In this document: in pieces, positions 17,562 through 28,500 of the stretch
Layout of the letters: every line of letters starts with the position of its first letter
How positions within the stretch are numbered: position 1 is the first letter of the stretch
Notes under the pieces: model-generated
Told to the model about the DNA's origin: nothing
Databases searched by the model: none
Seen by the model: only the letters and a program-made list of their open reading frames with translations
NCBI RefSeq assembly: GCF_013488225.1
Contig: NZ_CP041239.1
Coordinates: 62,001-126,000 of the forward strand
DNA length: 64,000 nt
Source: Sinorhizobium mexicanum
GTDB taxonomy: Bacteria > Pseudomonadota > Alphaproteobacteria > Rhizobiales > Rhizobiaceae
Reading direction: 5' to 3'
Made by a program: the position numbers and the translations under genes

Positions 17562-18952
17562 AATACCCTATAGCCCGCGCGACCACCGCAACGGTAGCCG
17601 TCCGGCGACTTGTGTTCATTCAGCGTGAGAGACTGGGTTTTTCTCGTGAAAATTTTTTGACAGTACGGACATTGCACCTTGTGGGTTTGTTCAAAGCCAC
17701 CGAAACCGCTAGATGCATTGGTTCGCCGGGTCCGAACCCGGGTCGAGCTTCCCTCCCGACGAGTTCCTTCGCTGAAGGGTTTACCGAAGTAGGCTTTGCG
17801 GGCTTCTTCTCCTGCCTTCGACAGCTCGATTTCGAACTGGGGCTCGAAGGTTTCATCGAGGATGGCAAGCGATTCAACGTCAGTATTGAAAAAGGTCTTT
17901 ATGCTGGGACCGCGCGTCCGGTCCCAAGCATAGAAGTACTCACGCGCAGGTTTGCCTTGCGCCTTTTTGTACGACAGGGAATACGGCTCGATCACCCGCT
18001 CAACGCCATGATAGCCGAGCTTCATAAGTTTCCTTGACGCCCCGGCCTCCATGATGAGGTTACGGTGTTCGGGGCCGTAATAGAGCTGCTCTCCCCAGGC
18101 TCCGCCGCCAACCCCACCGAACAACTGCTCGATAGTGTCCTTAAATCCCTCAGTCGCGCATTCGAAGCTGAAGCGCGTCGCTTTCGGACATTTTATGTAC
18201 CTTTCCCAAACACCGCGGAAAAAGCTCATGGGAATGCCTAGCAGTATGGTTTTTGCTGCCGCTGGACTGCCGCTGAAAATTGTCTTGCCCAGGAACGTGC
18301 GAAGAACCAACGCACGGTCCAGTTCGATCGAGCGGTCAATGAACGTGGCGTAGACCAGATCAAAGAGATCGTGGGAATGGCGACGTTGAATAAGGCATTT
18401 CAATTTGCTAGCAACCACCTCCTCCAGAGCCATGCAAGTTATGTCGGCAGTACAAGCTCCTGCATCGGAGTACGGATGAATGAGCTTGCGTGTGGTGGCG
18501 GGCAAATAAAGTCGGTCTAAGTCTGTCATATCGACTTTGACACTGATGGTCAGATCGTCTTGCTTGCCGAAGAAGTCGGTGAAATACACGCGCCCCTTGT
18601 AGGAACGTCGTGTCTTGTCCACCATCGGTCCAGGCTCAAATGTATTCCGGTTTATCAGAAACTCTACGCCACATGCCGCCTGTGCTTCGCGGCAAGCATT
18701 ATTAATCTCTTTAGCAGTCCGCTCGAGGTCGACGGCATCACTGACGGAAAAATCCAAATCGGCAGAGAACCGCGTGTCGGGATAATACGCCTTGCGTAGG
18801 CAGTTGCCGCCTTTGAACACGACGCGCGTTCGAAGAAATTCATTCTCGTATATCGACTTCAGCAGCCAACCGAAGACGTAATCCCGCTCGACATTCGGAT
18901 GATGAATGTCGAATTCCAATGCTTTGGCTTTTATTTCATCCTGGTCGATCAT
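17558..18952 (-). CDS. AbiEii/AbiGii-type nucleotidyltransferase with WYL-like and zinc-finger parts
   Basis: About 464 residues from ATG 18952 (TTG 18979 is an alternative; neither has a strong ribosome site). Residues 47-69 carry the AbiEii toxin motif, VVFKGGNCLRKAY then FSADLDFSV with two aspartates, and MALEEVVASKLKCLIQRR plus HDLFDL follow as in the family. The protein is longer than typical AbiEii toxins. Around residues 290-390 a WYL-like pattern appears (NLIMEAGASRKLMKLGYHG, then VEPYSL-type IEPYSL, REYFYAWD). The last 40 residues form a CPYC...H...C putative zinc finger. No AbiEi antitoxin lies beside it; instead it is coupled to a DUF3800 gene. Confidence 0.78.
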   Translation of the reverse strand: MIDQDEIKAKALEFDIHHPNVERDYVFGWLLKSIYENEFLRTRVVFKGGNCLRKAYYPDTRFSADLDFSVSDAVDLERTAKEINNACREAQAACGVEFLINRNTFEPGPMVDKTRRSYKGRVYFTDFFGKQDDLTISVKVDMTDLDRLYLPATTRKLIHPYSDAGACTADITCMALEEVVASKLKCLIQRRHSHDLFDLVYATFIDRSIELDRALVLRTFLGKTIFSGSPAAAKTILLGIPMSFFRGVWERYIKCPKATRFSFECATEGFKDTIEQLFGGVGGGAWGEQLYYGPEHRNLIMEAGASRKLMKLGYHGVERVIEPYSLSYKKAQGKPAREYFYAWDRTRGPSIKTFFNTDVESLAILDETFEPQFEIELSKAGEEARKAYFGKPFSEGTRREGSSTRVRTRRTNASSGFGGFEQTHKVQCPYCQKIFTRKTQSLTLNEHKSPDGYRCGGRAGYRVF

Positions 18953-18979
18953 TGCGCCAACATACTTATTTTCGCGCAA

Positions 18980-19556
18980 CTATGTCGAGGATGATCATCA
19001 GTAATCCACCAGCAATGTGCGGCTTTGAAGTTGTACTCTTGAGACTGCTATAAGATGGTCAAGGCTCCCCGGTTGAACACGATTTGAGAGACATCACCGA
19101 TGACCGTTTCTGAGAGGCGGCTTGGCTAAGCTCATGACCGATGTGGAGCGCAATGCCGCCGTTCACCGACTTAAGCGTGGACGTCAACTTAGGCGCGGAC
19201 AGAATCGTGCTTCCATGAGCGCTGCACGGCTTGTTGCTGTGATGTTCACCATTTGGGCCAAGAAGATCGCATAATGTATCGAATGGAACCGATCATGCGA
19301 GCCCGTGGCTTGCATGAACCCAGCTGCCATGGCCAACCCTGACTGCTTTTATTTTCTGGGCTTGGGCTTCTGGGAAGTCGGTGTTTCCCGTTACCTGATC
19401 CCGAAGGCTGTGGGTGAGCCAGTCATGCCGATTTCGGCTCAGCCGTCCGCTATCGGGACAGGCGCTATAGTCTGGTGCTGCAGCACCACACGAAGTGAGG
19501 GAGATCTAACCAAATGCGAAGCGACATGAAATTCTGGGAAATCATTGACGCGGGCT
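18980..19556. other. 580-base non-coding gap before the Tc toxin locus
   Basis: I see no supported gene, RNA or inverted-repeat boundary. Short frames on the plus strand (for example around 19305-19529) have no family features. It separates the island genes from the end of the giant TcA gene. Confidence 0.45.
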
Positions 19557-22500
19557 TCAATTTACCCGCCGGTAAGCCAGAACGAGCAATAGATCGGACA
19601 ACTGCAGGGGGTCGCTCGATGTCGCCGCGACCCTGATGCGCCATCGTACAGGCGGGGCACTCGGGTCCAGTTCGGTTTGGGCGCCGCCAAGCTCCGCTTC
19701 CCCGACCAGCAGTTCGCCATAGCTCTCCCGGCCGGCCAGCAGGAGTGGGGCTGGGGCCGCAGAACCTGCGCCAATCGATGCCTCGAGTTCATCAGCATCG
19801 TCAGCGGGTCGGGCGAACAATGCGGCTCTGACGACCGCTAGCCTCTGGCCCGCATCGCGCGACGGGAAGAAATCAGGCGACAGATCCAGTTCAAGGATGT
19901 TGCCGGCCTGCGGATCCGTCGGGTGGAGGAATCGAGACCAGTGGGACGCAAATTGTCGGCGAAGGTCGAGCGCGATGAAGCTGTTGGGAGGCTCCGCGCC
20001 AAGATGCTCGCGCAGATTGGAAATAGCGGCCGCCTTCAAAGCGCCTGCATCCTCGCGGGCGGTGTATTTAAGGTGAAGGATGACGTCGCTGATGGTGTCG
20101 TAATCGAACTGGCGCAACGAACGCCCCAAGTCCTCGCTGTTGGTGGCGACGTCGTGAAACAATTCGATCGACCATCTGCTGATCGCTCCGGCGCCCTCGA
20201 ACGGCAAATAGCGTTCATCGCGGAAGCTGAACTCGAACATACCGCTGTCGTTCTGGCCGCTGCTGACCGCAATGGATTTCACGGGGATGTTATTCTCGAC
20301 GAAGCGTGGATCGTCTGCCGGAATCCCGTCCCCGTCCGTCGCGCGAGCATAGCCGCCGGCTACATCCGACGTGATCCGGATCTCGTTGCGCAGCAGGCGA
20401 AGCGTGCAGCCAATCGTCGTGTAGGGGCCTGCCACCGCAGGCAAAGTGAGGCTCACCGAAGCGATCGTCCGGAAATAATGTCCCGGATAATCAAGGTCGA
20501 ATATGGTTTCAGGCAGCGAGAGCTGGCAGCGGCCGGTCTCGCGAAGCTCGATCAAAGACAGCGGGTCGAGCTGCGCCACCGAGACATGCTTGGTGAGTTC
20601 AAACTCGCGCCGGTTCTGTTCAAGGTAAGCGGCCTCAAGCCGCCGCAAGTCAACCTGCAGTTTCTCGCCGGCAAGCAGGCCCTTCTTCAAGCTGTCCCAA
20701 TAGCCGTAGGAGATGAAATCGCTCTCCATGAGGCCAAGCTCGAACCGGAAGCAGCGTTCGGCGCGTTTTGCGAGGTCGTGGGCAAGCCGGTAGCTTTCGA
20801 AATACGTGTTGGCGATCTGGCCAACCTGCCACTGATAGAGCTCTTCGCTCGTAAATTTGCTGCGCATGAACTCATCGATCGCCTGAGCGTCCTCGATTTG
20901 CTCAAGCAAATTCTCCTGCTCCCTTGTTGCTATCGCCAGGCGAAGCTCAGCGGCGACGATTTGCCTGTCGAGCTGCTCCAATTCCTTCTCCGCCAGGCTC
21001 TCCTGCAGTTTCCACTCCTCCCATCGCCGCTCGTAGCCCGCTTGCGTGCCCGCAAGATTGGCGAATGAGTGGGAAATACCAGCTAGACCGCTCAGCGCGG
21101 CCGCCCAATTGGTGCCAGCTTCGGCGATCTTGTTGCCGCCGTAATGCGTAAGGGCGACGGGCGATCCACCGATGCCCGCGCTACCGATCGAGACTTGCGG
21201 CATGAGGTGGGCGGCGCCGGCCGATTTATTCAGCAGTGTCGCCGCGATCTCGGATGCTATAGCGGCGGAGTGCGAAATGCGCGACGCTTCCTCCCAGTCG
21301 TTGATCTTCTCGACATCGCGGTAGAAGTCGCGGCGTCGCTCCGTCAATTCCTTGGCATGATGCAGGCCCTGTAGTGATTGACCCGCCTCGTCGACCTGCC
21401 GGCGCCTGACGGCTTTCAGCGCGTTCAGCGCGCGCAGCTCGTGCCCTTGGCGCAGCAGCGCCAGAGCCTCGCCGTCCTTCTTTTCGAGCGCGGTGAGCAG
21501 TGCGGCTCCGAGCGCCTTGACGTCGTTGCAGACCTCGTTCGCCTTCTGAACCGTCACGGCGAACCGGTAGAGGGGGAGTGGAGCGTTAAGATCCGAGAAC
21601 GCAGCGCCGATGTCGAGCCCCGCCGCGCGCGCTTTCACCAGCAGCGCCGGGTCTATCGGCGGTTCGAAGAGCGCGAGCTGCCGGGCCACGCCGTCGATAT
21701 TGAGGCAGTTGCGAATCTTGTAGAGCCGGTCGGAGACACGGTCCCAGTAAGCGAGCAGTTTCTCGTTATGGGGGATGCAGAAATAGAGGCTCGGAAGCGG
21801 CGGGCCGGCCTGACCGGTGTTGCCGCCACCATTCGGCGGCGGGACAAGATTTTCGACTTCGACCAGCGCGTTCGCCATGGCATCGAGCTGGTGCTCCAGC
21901 TCGTTGAAGCTTTGGTCGGCCGGCTTCGTCTGAGCCGGAATCGTCTTCGGCCGTGGCCCGAGGAGTTCGGCCGCCAATATATAGAGCTGGGTCGCCTCAT
22001 TGATGCTTTCCATACTGTCCTGCCGGAACAAATGGTCTCCCCAGGAAAGCAGATTATCCAGATATTTCATCACCACCGTCTTCTGATAAGCGACGGTGCG
22101 ATAGGCGGCGATCCGGTGCGGCTCGTAGGGATGCGCGCGCCAGTCCAGCACTTGCGCGAGCAATTTGTCCCGCGCCTGCACGGAGAAACCGGGGACACTG
22201 GGATCTCCGGCCAGCATGTGCAGCAGCGCCTCGATGCGCTGCTGCACATATGTCGGATCGGTGGTCTCGAAAAACGGCTTGGTGATCCAGTAGCGGGCCA
22301 CCGGCGAGCCGCCATTGCTGGGACCCTCCGGGCCGATTGGATTGAAGATAAAATGGTACCAGTCGCGCGCTTCCGCGAAGCGCTGGTTTCGACTGAGCGC
22401 GTTGGCGATCAGCAGCGGGGCATGGAAGAACAGTTCCCAATTATAGGATGAATAAGCGCCAGAGGGAGCAAAATCGACGATTTCCTTCGGGTATCCGGGC

Positions 22501-25500
22501 GTGACCTCCCATGGCGGCAATGCCGGATCCTCGATGGAGGGATCGATGACCGCGCCACTTGGCCAGTAAACGTGCCGGAAGCTGAAGCCGCTGTTTTTGA
22601 ACTGTGTCTCCCTGCTCATCAGCGCCTGCACGCCCCGGCGAGGGTCGCGGAGCATCCTGGCGAAGTCGCAGGCGAAGGGATGATAGAAATTGAGGAAGTG
22701 GAACCGGAGCGACTGGAGGAGCTGCAGCGAGGCGCTGCCGATCTGTAGATGGGCAAAGCGCATCAGTGCACGAGTGAGGCGATTGCGAAATTCCTCATCG
22801 GTGAAGGGAGGCGCCGTATCGCCAGGAGATCGTGAATGCAGCGCGGTTTCGAGCACGCTGCGCTGTGCCGGCGACAGCGTGGCGAGATCGAAAGCGTCAA
22901 CCCAGCTTCTGATCTGGGTTTCGAACGAGGCTTCCCAGTTTCGCAGTCCGCGCTTGAGATCGGGGTAGTAAAGCAGGCCAGCACTGCTTCCCGGCTCGCG
23001 ATCAATGGGCGTCCGCCTCAGCGCCGGGAGCACCAGGAAGGTACGGCCTTTGTCGGCATAGAAAAAAGGCAGCCAGGCGCCCACTCCCAGCGGGAATGGC
23101 TCGTTCGTCCGTCCGATCGTTTCGGCCAACGCCAACATTCCGCTTTGCAGTAGCCGATCCATGTAAGACAGGTGCCACGCAGAGGTCACTCGGAAGAAAG
23201 CCGGTGTCTCCCTCAGCAGCTCGGTGTATTTGGCGCTACCGGACGTCCATCCGTTCTCAAGAGTAAGATCGTTTTGCGGCCAGTCGATGCGCGCCAGCAG
23301 GTTGACGAAGCTCGCCGCTTCGCCGAGCTCGTGCCAGCGCCCATATTGAGGCGGATAACCTACCGAATAAACCTCGGGGCGCACCATGGGGAAGAATTGG
23401 CCGGTAATTGAGGCGGGTTCAGGCGCGCCGGTGCATCCGGCGATGTCGAAGGCGCCGCTAAGCTCGGCCGCGGGAAAACCTTCGCGGGTGACGCTCTCGC
23501 CGTCGACCCGTATATAGAACCGTCCATCTATTCCGCTGCGATCTAGGGCGAAGAAGCGGTAGTACTTGTACGCAATATCCTGCTGGTGGGTATGCTGGGA
23601 CTCGAGTTCGCGCTTTGAAAGGCGTGGCGGCGACCATCGATCGCGCCGATAATCGCTGACCGCCAAGCGCATCTTCAAACGCTTTGATGATTTCGGCACC
23701 GATGCGCTGGTCGCCCCTGATGTCGGCAGGGGGGCATTGCTGTTGCCGGTTTCGTCATTGGATTCGCTGAACAGAGGCCAGAAAAGGAACGGTCTGCCAT
23801 TTATGACCAATGGCGTCAGGTAATCGCCCTGGATGTCGAGGTCGACCTTCGACCACGGGCTCCACCGGCGATAATCGAAGGTTCGATAATAGATCTCGTG
23901 GGGTTCGGCGCCAGGCGTTCTGCCAAATACATGGACGATCGCCTCGTCGCCGTCATCCTCTTGATGGAGGGCGGCGACCTCGAGTTGTGAGACCTTGTCG
24001 AGCTTCTCCAGGTAATTGGCAAAGGCGGTTTCAACGGTCAGGTCGTTGATCTCGCCTTGGAGCAGTTCATCCTCCAGTTCCCTGAAGAAAGGCGACCGGT
24101 CCCGCTTCAGCTCTGGTTCGATCCAGTTTTCGGGCCAGAGGAAGACCTTCATATTGGCTTCCCATAGGCGATACTTGCGCATCCATTGCCACCAGCGCCA
24201 GGCGCTGTCGCCGTCCGCTCCCTCGGCCACCACGAGCACGTCCGCCTCGAGGCCCATGAAACAGCGCTGCACGAAGAGCTGCACCGAGTTGGTTGCCTGA
24301 ACGAGGCGGCTCGTCAAAAGGCACGCGCCCATCTCCACGTCGAGCAGGAAATAGGCATAAAGATCATTCTTGCCCTGCCATTTGCCGCCGGGCGCGTCCG
24401 GCGGCGCGGGGCGGGTCAGAAGATACGCCGAGAGCGCATCGCGCTTCGCCTCGCGCACCGCATCCTGAATTTCCACGCTCAACACCGACCAGGCGGCTTC
24501 GCCGAACTTGCCGCGCAACAGGTTCCTGGCCGTCTGGACGTGTGCCGGGCCCAGGGCGGGCGAGGCGAGCGCCGACACATGCACCGGCTCAGCATTGAGC
24601 CTTCCCGCCAGAGCGAAGGCGCGCGCCAGGTGCTCCCAGGTCACCGCACTGAGGTAGTCGTCCTGGAGCAGCGGATCGACCGCTTCCAACATTGCTTCGA
24701 CTTGGGCCTGGGACCAATCGGGGTTTGCGGCGGCTATCGCCGCAGCCAGGTCCGGCAGTGTGGCCAGGGCTCCGTCTCGACGATTGATCAGAATTTCAAG
24801 AAAGGAGCGCTCACCGGCCATATGCCGCATCTGGAACCGGAGCAGCCGGTCGAGACGGACGATGTCCGCAATATCGAGCGCAGCATCGCTCTCGCGAAGC
24901 GGCAGCGCAGCGAAGTCGGGGAGTCTCGCGTCGGCCCTCAGATCGTTTGTTCTGTCGATGTCGGCGAGGCTAAGCTTCCATTTCCCCCAAAGCCTTGCGA
25001 CGCGCTGCGCCCAATGAAGTGCTTCGAAGGTCGCCGGACGGGCGGCCGGGGTCATCGCCGCAACCGCCTCGGCGAACGCGCCCGTAAAATGTGCAAGAAG
25101 AGTTTCGGGAAGGATGGCGTAATCGGTGAGCAGCCGTCGGGTCAGAGCCTCGTTGAGGCCGAGTAAGGTGCCGGTTCGCTGCAAAACAAGCTGCTCGGAC
25201 GATATCTTCGAGAGATAGGCAAGACCGCGCCGTGCTGCTTCAGCCAGATTTCGGCCGAGATTGTCGGCCGCAGGATCGCCGGCACTGCGCAACGGCAGCG
25301 CAAGATCCACATCGCTTCGAAGCCAGATATTCTCCGCGGCGATGCCGGGGCCGCGCGGCTGGTCGAAGAGCGCGGCGATCGCCGTGTGAAAGGCAGGATC
25401 GGACGAAAGTGATTCCAGGGCGGCGCGTTCCGCGTGCGACATGATCCCATTGAAGGATAGCATTGCCGCCTCGGCATCATAGGTGATCTTCTCACGAAGC

Positions 25501-28500
25501 TCCCGGTCGGGGAGGTTCTTGAAGAGCACTCCTGCCGGAAGGCTCGCGAGCGGCGCCGAGAAGAACGGTTCGAAGAAGCGCAACGCCAGCTGCGGCCCGC
25601 GGTGAAATTCCTCGATCGCTTGCTGATATATGGCGTTGCCGGCCGCCTGCGGAATGGTCAGGAGCTGCGCTTTCTGAGCGTCGTCGATGAGGCCCGTCAG
25701 ATGCAGCTGCTGCGCTTGCGCGTCATAGCGGATCCGGATGTCGTCGGTGGTCTGGGCCGGGAAGGCGAAGCCGGCGGGAAGCCCGCTGACGGGCTGAGTT
25801 TGCCGGACTTCGTCCCGTAGCACGTCGACGAAGAAACGGGCCTCCGTCTCACTGCGCCGCAATTTCTGGAGCTGAGAGATGAGGAAGGTCTCGAGCTTGG
25901 CGGGTTCGTTGGGTGGATCGAGGAGTTCATGGCGCTGCGGGCTATGCTCTGCTCGCACGGCTGCGAGTTCGTTCCACAGGGTTTGAAGGAATCGGGCCGC
26001 CTGGGGTTGTGGCATGGCGGCAGGCGACGCCGCGTCGGCCAGAAGCAGCCATGTTAGTTCTTCGGGCCTGAGGCCAGTCGCGAGAAGCTCATCGACGCGC
26101 TCGGCATAATCGAATGCGGACTTGGCATCGACAAAGGAAGTGACGTCCTGCTGCAGTAGCCTTAACACGGACTGCCATGCTCCCTGACTTAATTTCATGC
26201 GCTTTGCGAGGAATGCATGGCGCCAGAGGAAGGACAGATTGGCGAGCGTCAGCTTGCCGTCCGTCAACGGATCACCGGTCGTTCCGGCAAGCTCGAGCAA
26301 GGCGTTGAGGTCCGCCGCCTTGATGCCGAGCGCGGCAAGCACGCTATCGGCATGGGCCTTGATTCCCTCATTCGTTGCCGAGGTGACTTCGGCAAGCGTG
26401 AAGGCCGGGTCGAGGGGCTGCATCTTGCCCGGATTGAGGAACACCTGCTGGTAGAGTCCCTCGGCCCTTTTCTGGTGCGGGCCGGCGAAGCGCTGGGAGG
26501 TGTTGAGATCGCTAAAGAGCGCACACAATTCCTCGATCGTCGGTTCGCCCAGGCGCGTCTTCAGGCGCATCAGGTAGAAGAGGTTGATCAGGCTGGGCTC
26601 ATCGAGTGTGTTGTTCCCGATGCCGGGATTGCGCAGCGCAAGATCCAGCTCCCACATCGCCCAGTCGCGTTTGCGCCAGAGTCGCAGGAAGCGCAGGATG
26701 CGGTCGAGCTTGCCTGCGTCGAGCCCCTCGATCCGCATCTTTGTCGTGTCGCAAGAACCATCCTCTTGAACGACCGCGATATCGCCCGCCGGATCGATGA
26801 ACGGCAGGTCGAAAAGCTGCAGCATCTGCTCGTATTCAAGGCCGGACTTGGCAAGGAACGTATCCACGATCGCGATGCGGGCCTTCCAGTCGGCTGCATT
26901 TGCCTCGCCCCACGCCTCTTGCTGACTGGCATCGGTCGGCTCGGCCAATGTTATCAGGCTCTCTTCATTGGGAATGGTACTGCTGCAGCTGATCCGGAAA
27001 TAAGCGGCGGCAATATCGCCCTCGGAAGCGCCGGCTCCCCGCGCAAAGACGCTCATCAGCTCCCAGCGGTCGACCTTCGCCCTGGACAGGGCAGCGTCGA
27101 CCTCCTGCGCATCGAGGTCGAATGGCAGGTGGAGGGGGAAGCGGGCCTCCTTCAACTTGAGATAGGCTTTGTGGTTGACGAAGGCGGGATAGGCGCGAAG
27201 CGCCGCGCTAGAAGATTTGGTATTTGGCAATATCTGAGCAAAGAAATTGACCGAGGACGTCTTTCTCTTGAGCAGGTAGGTGGCGTCCTCGCCGTGCACG
27301 ACCCAGCGATCCGCATCGGCAGGATCAACTTGCGAGAGCGAGAAGTCGCCACCAACGCCGATCGATGCAACCATCAGGGCCTGTGTCGTTGCGGCCTTCG
27401 CCGCCGCGGGATCGGCCGGCATGGCGACCAGGCCCGCGAGCTCCACGTCATTCTCGTCGCCAGCGATCGCCGCCTCGAGCACCTCGCAGACGATGTCGAC
27501 ATAGGGCAGCGGAGTAAGAGCGTTCGCGCAATTGAGTTCGATATAACCCAGATCGGGTCGGCGGCCGAAAAGGACGCTGCTGACACTTGCGTTCGGATCG
27601 GCGCCCGCCCGCGTGCGCCGTGCACGAAGGAACATCAGCAGATCCGCAAGATAGGCCCCGGGGCTCAGCGTCGAGCGGCAATGCTCGCAATGGCAAAGGT
27701 CGCCTGACTGGAACAGATTTTTCCAATTGGGGAAGCGAGCGAGCGCGTCGCCGCTGTTAGGCAGCGCTGCCGGCAGGCCTTCCGGATCCAACGCTTTGAG
27801 ATCGCTGACGATTGTTAGCGTTGCTGCCACCGCGTCGGCGGCGCGCGCCCAGGCTGTGCGGGCATCGGAGGACGACATGCCGGCCGTTGTGGAATAGCGG
27901 CGGATGAACTCGCTCTCGCCAAGACGGTATGCCCCTTGCGCCGAACGAATGCCGTCGCCCAGCAGCGCCTGCGTGGTTTCGAACCGCGGCGCAAACTTGA
28001 ACAGCCGCTGTACGGCCTTGAGCTCGGCGCGCAGGTCGGGGTCGTGCGCGGCGTCGCCGAGACCGCTGCCGCCACGGCCATCGAGGAAGGAGTCGATCGG
28101 CGTGCGATGAAGGTCGAATTCCGGGTGGCGATCGATGATGTGCGAGACCGTGCGGGCATGACGAAGGGCTTTGGCTTCACCGTTCTTAAGCGCCTTCGCC
28201 AGGGCGCCCCCGAAGGCCGCTGTCGGAAAGGCTTCCCTGAATTGCCGCTCGAGGGTCTTTGCATACAGAGCCTCCGGCGGCGGCCCCGGCTGCTCGCTGC
28301 TACCGATCGGGAGCTTTATGTCATTGGGGTGGCGCGCCAGAAGCCTTGTCCATTCGGCCTCGTCGAGGCGAGCGAGCCGGGGGATTTGCTCGGGCCGCTT
28401 GAGCTCGAAGCCTTGCTTGAGTATCCGCACCACCGAAAAATCGCCCTGGGTGAGCTCGGCGAGGCGGAAGGAGGTGCGAAGGTCATCGATTTCGGATTTC

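Noticed and set aside
19305..19529. 74-residue open frame in the gap before TcA
   Set aside because: No ribosome site and no recognisable features; not supported.
26217..27707. 496-residue plus-strand open frame opposite the TcA gene
   Set aside because: It is the complement shadow of high-GC TcA codons; no domain features. The same applies to frames at 19923-21068, 21378-22451, 24186-25166 and 31922-33181.
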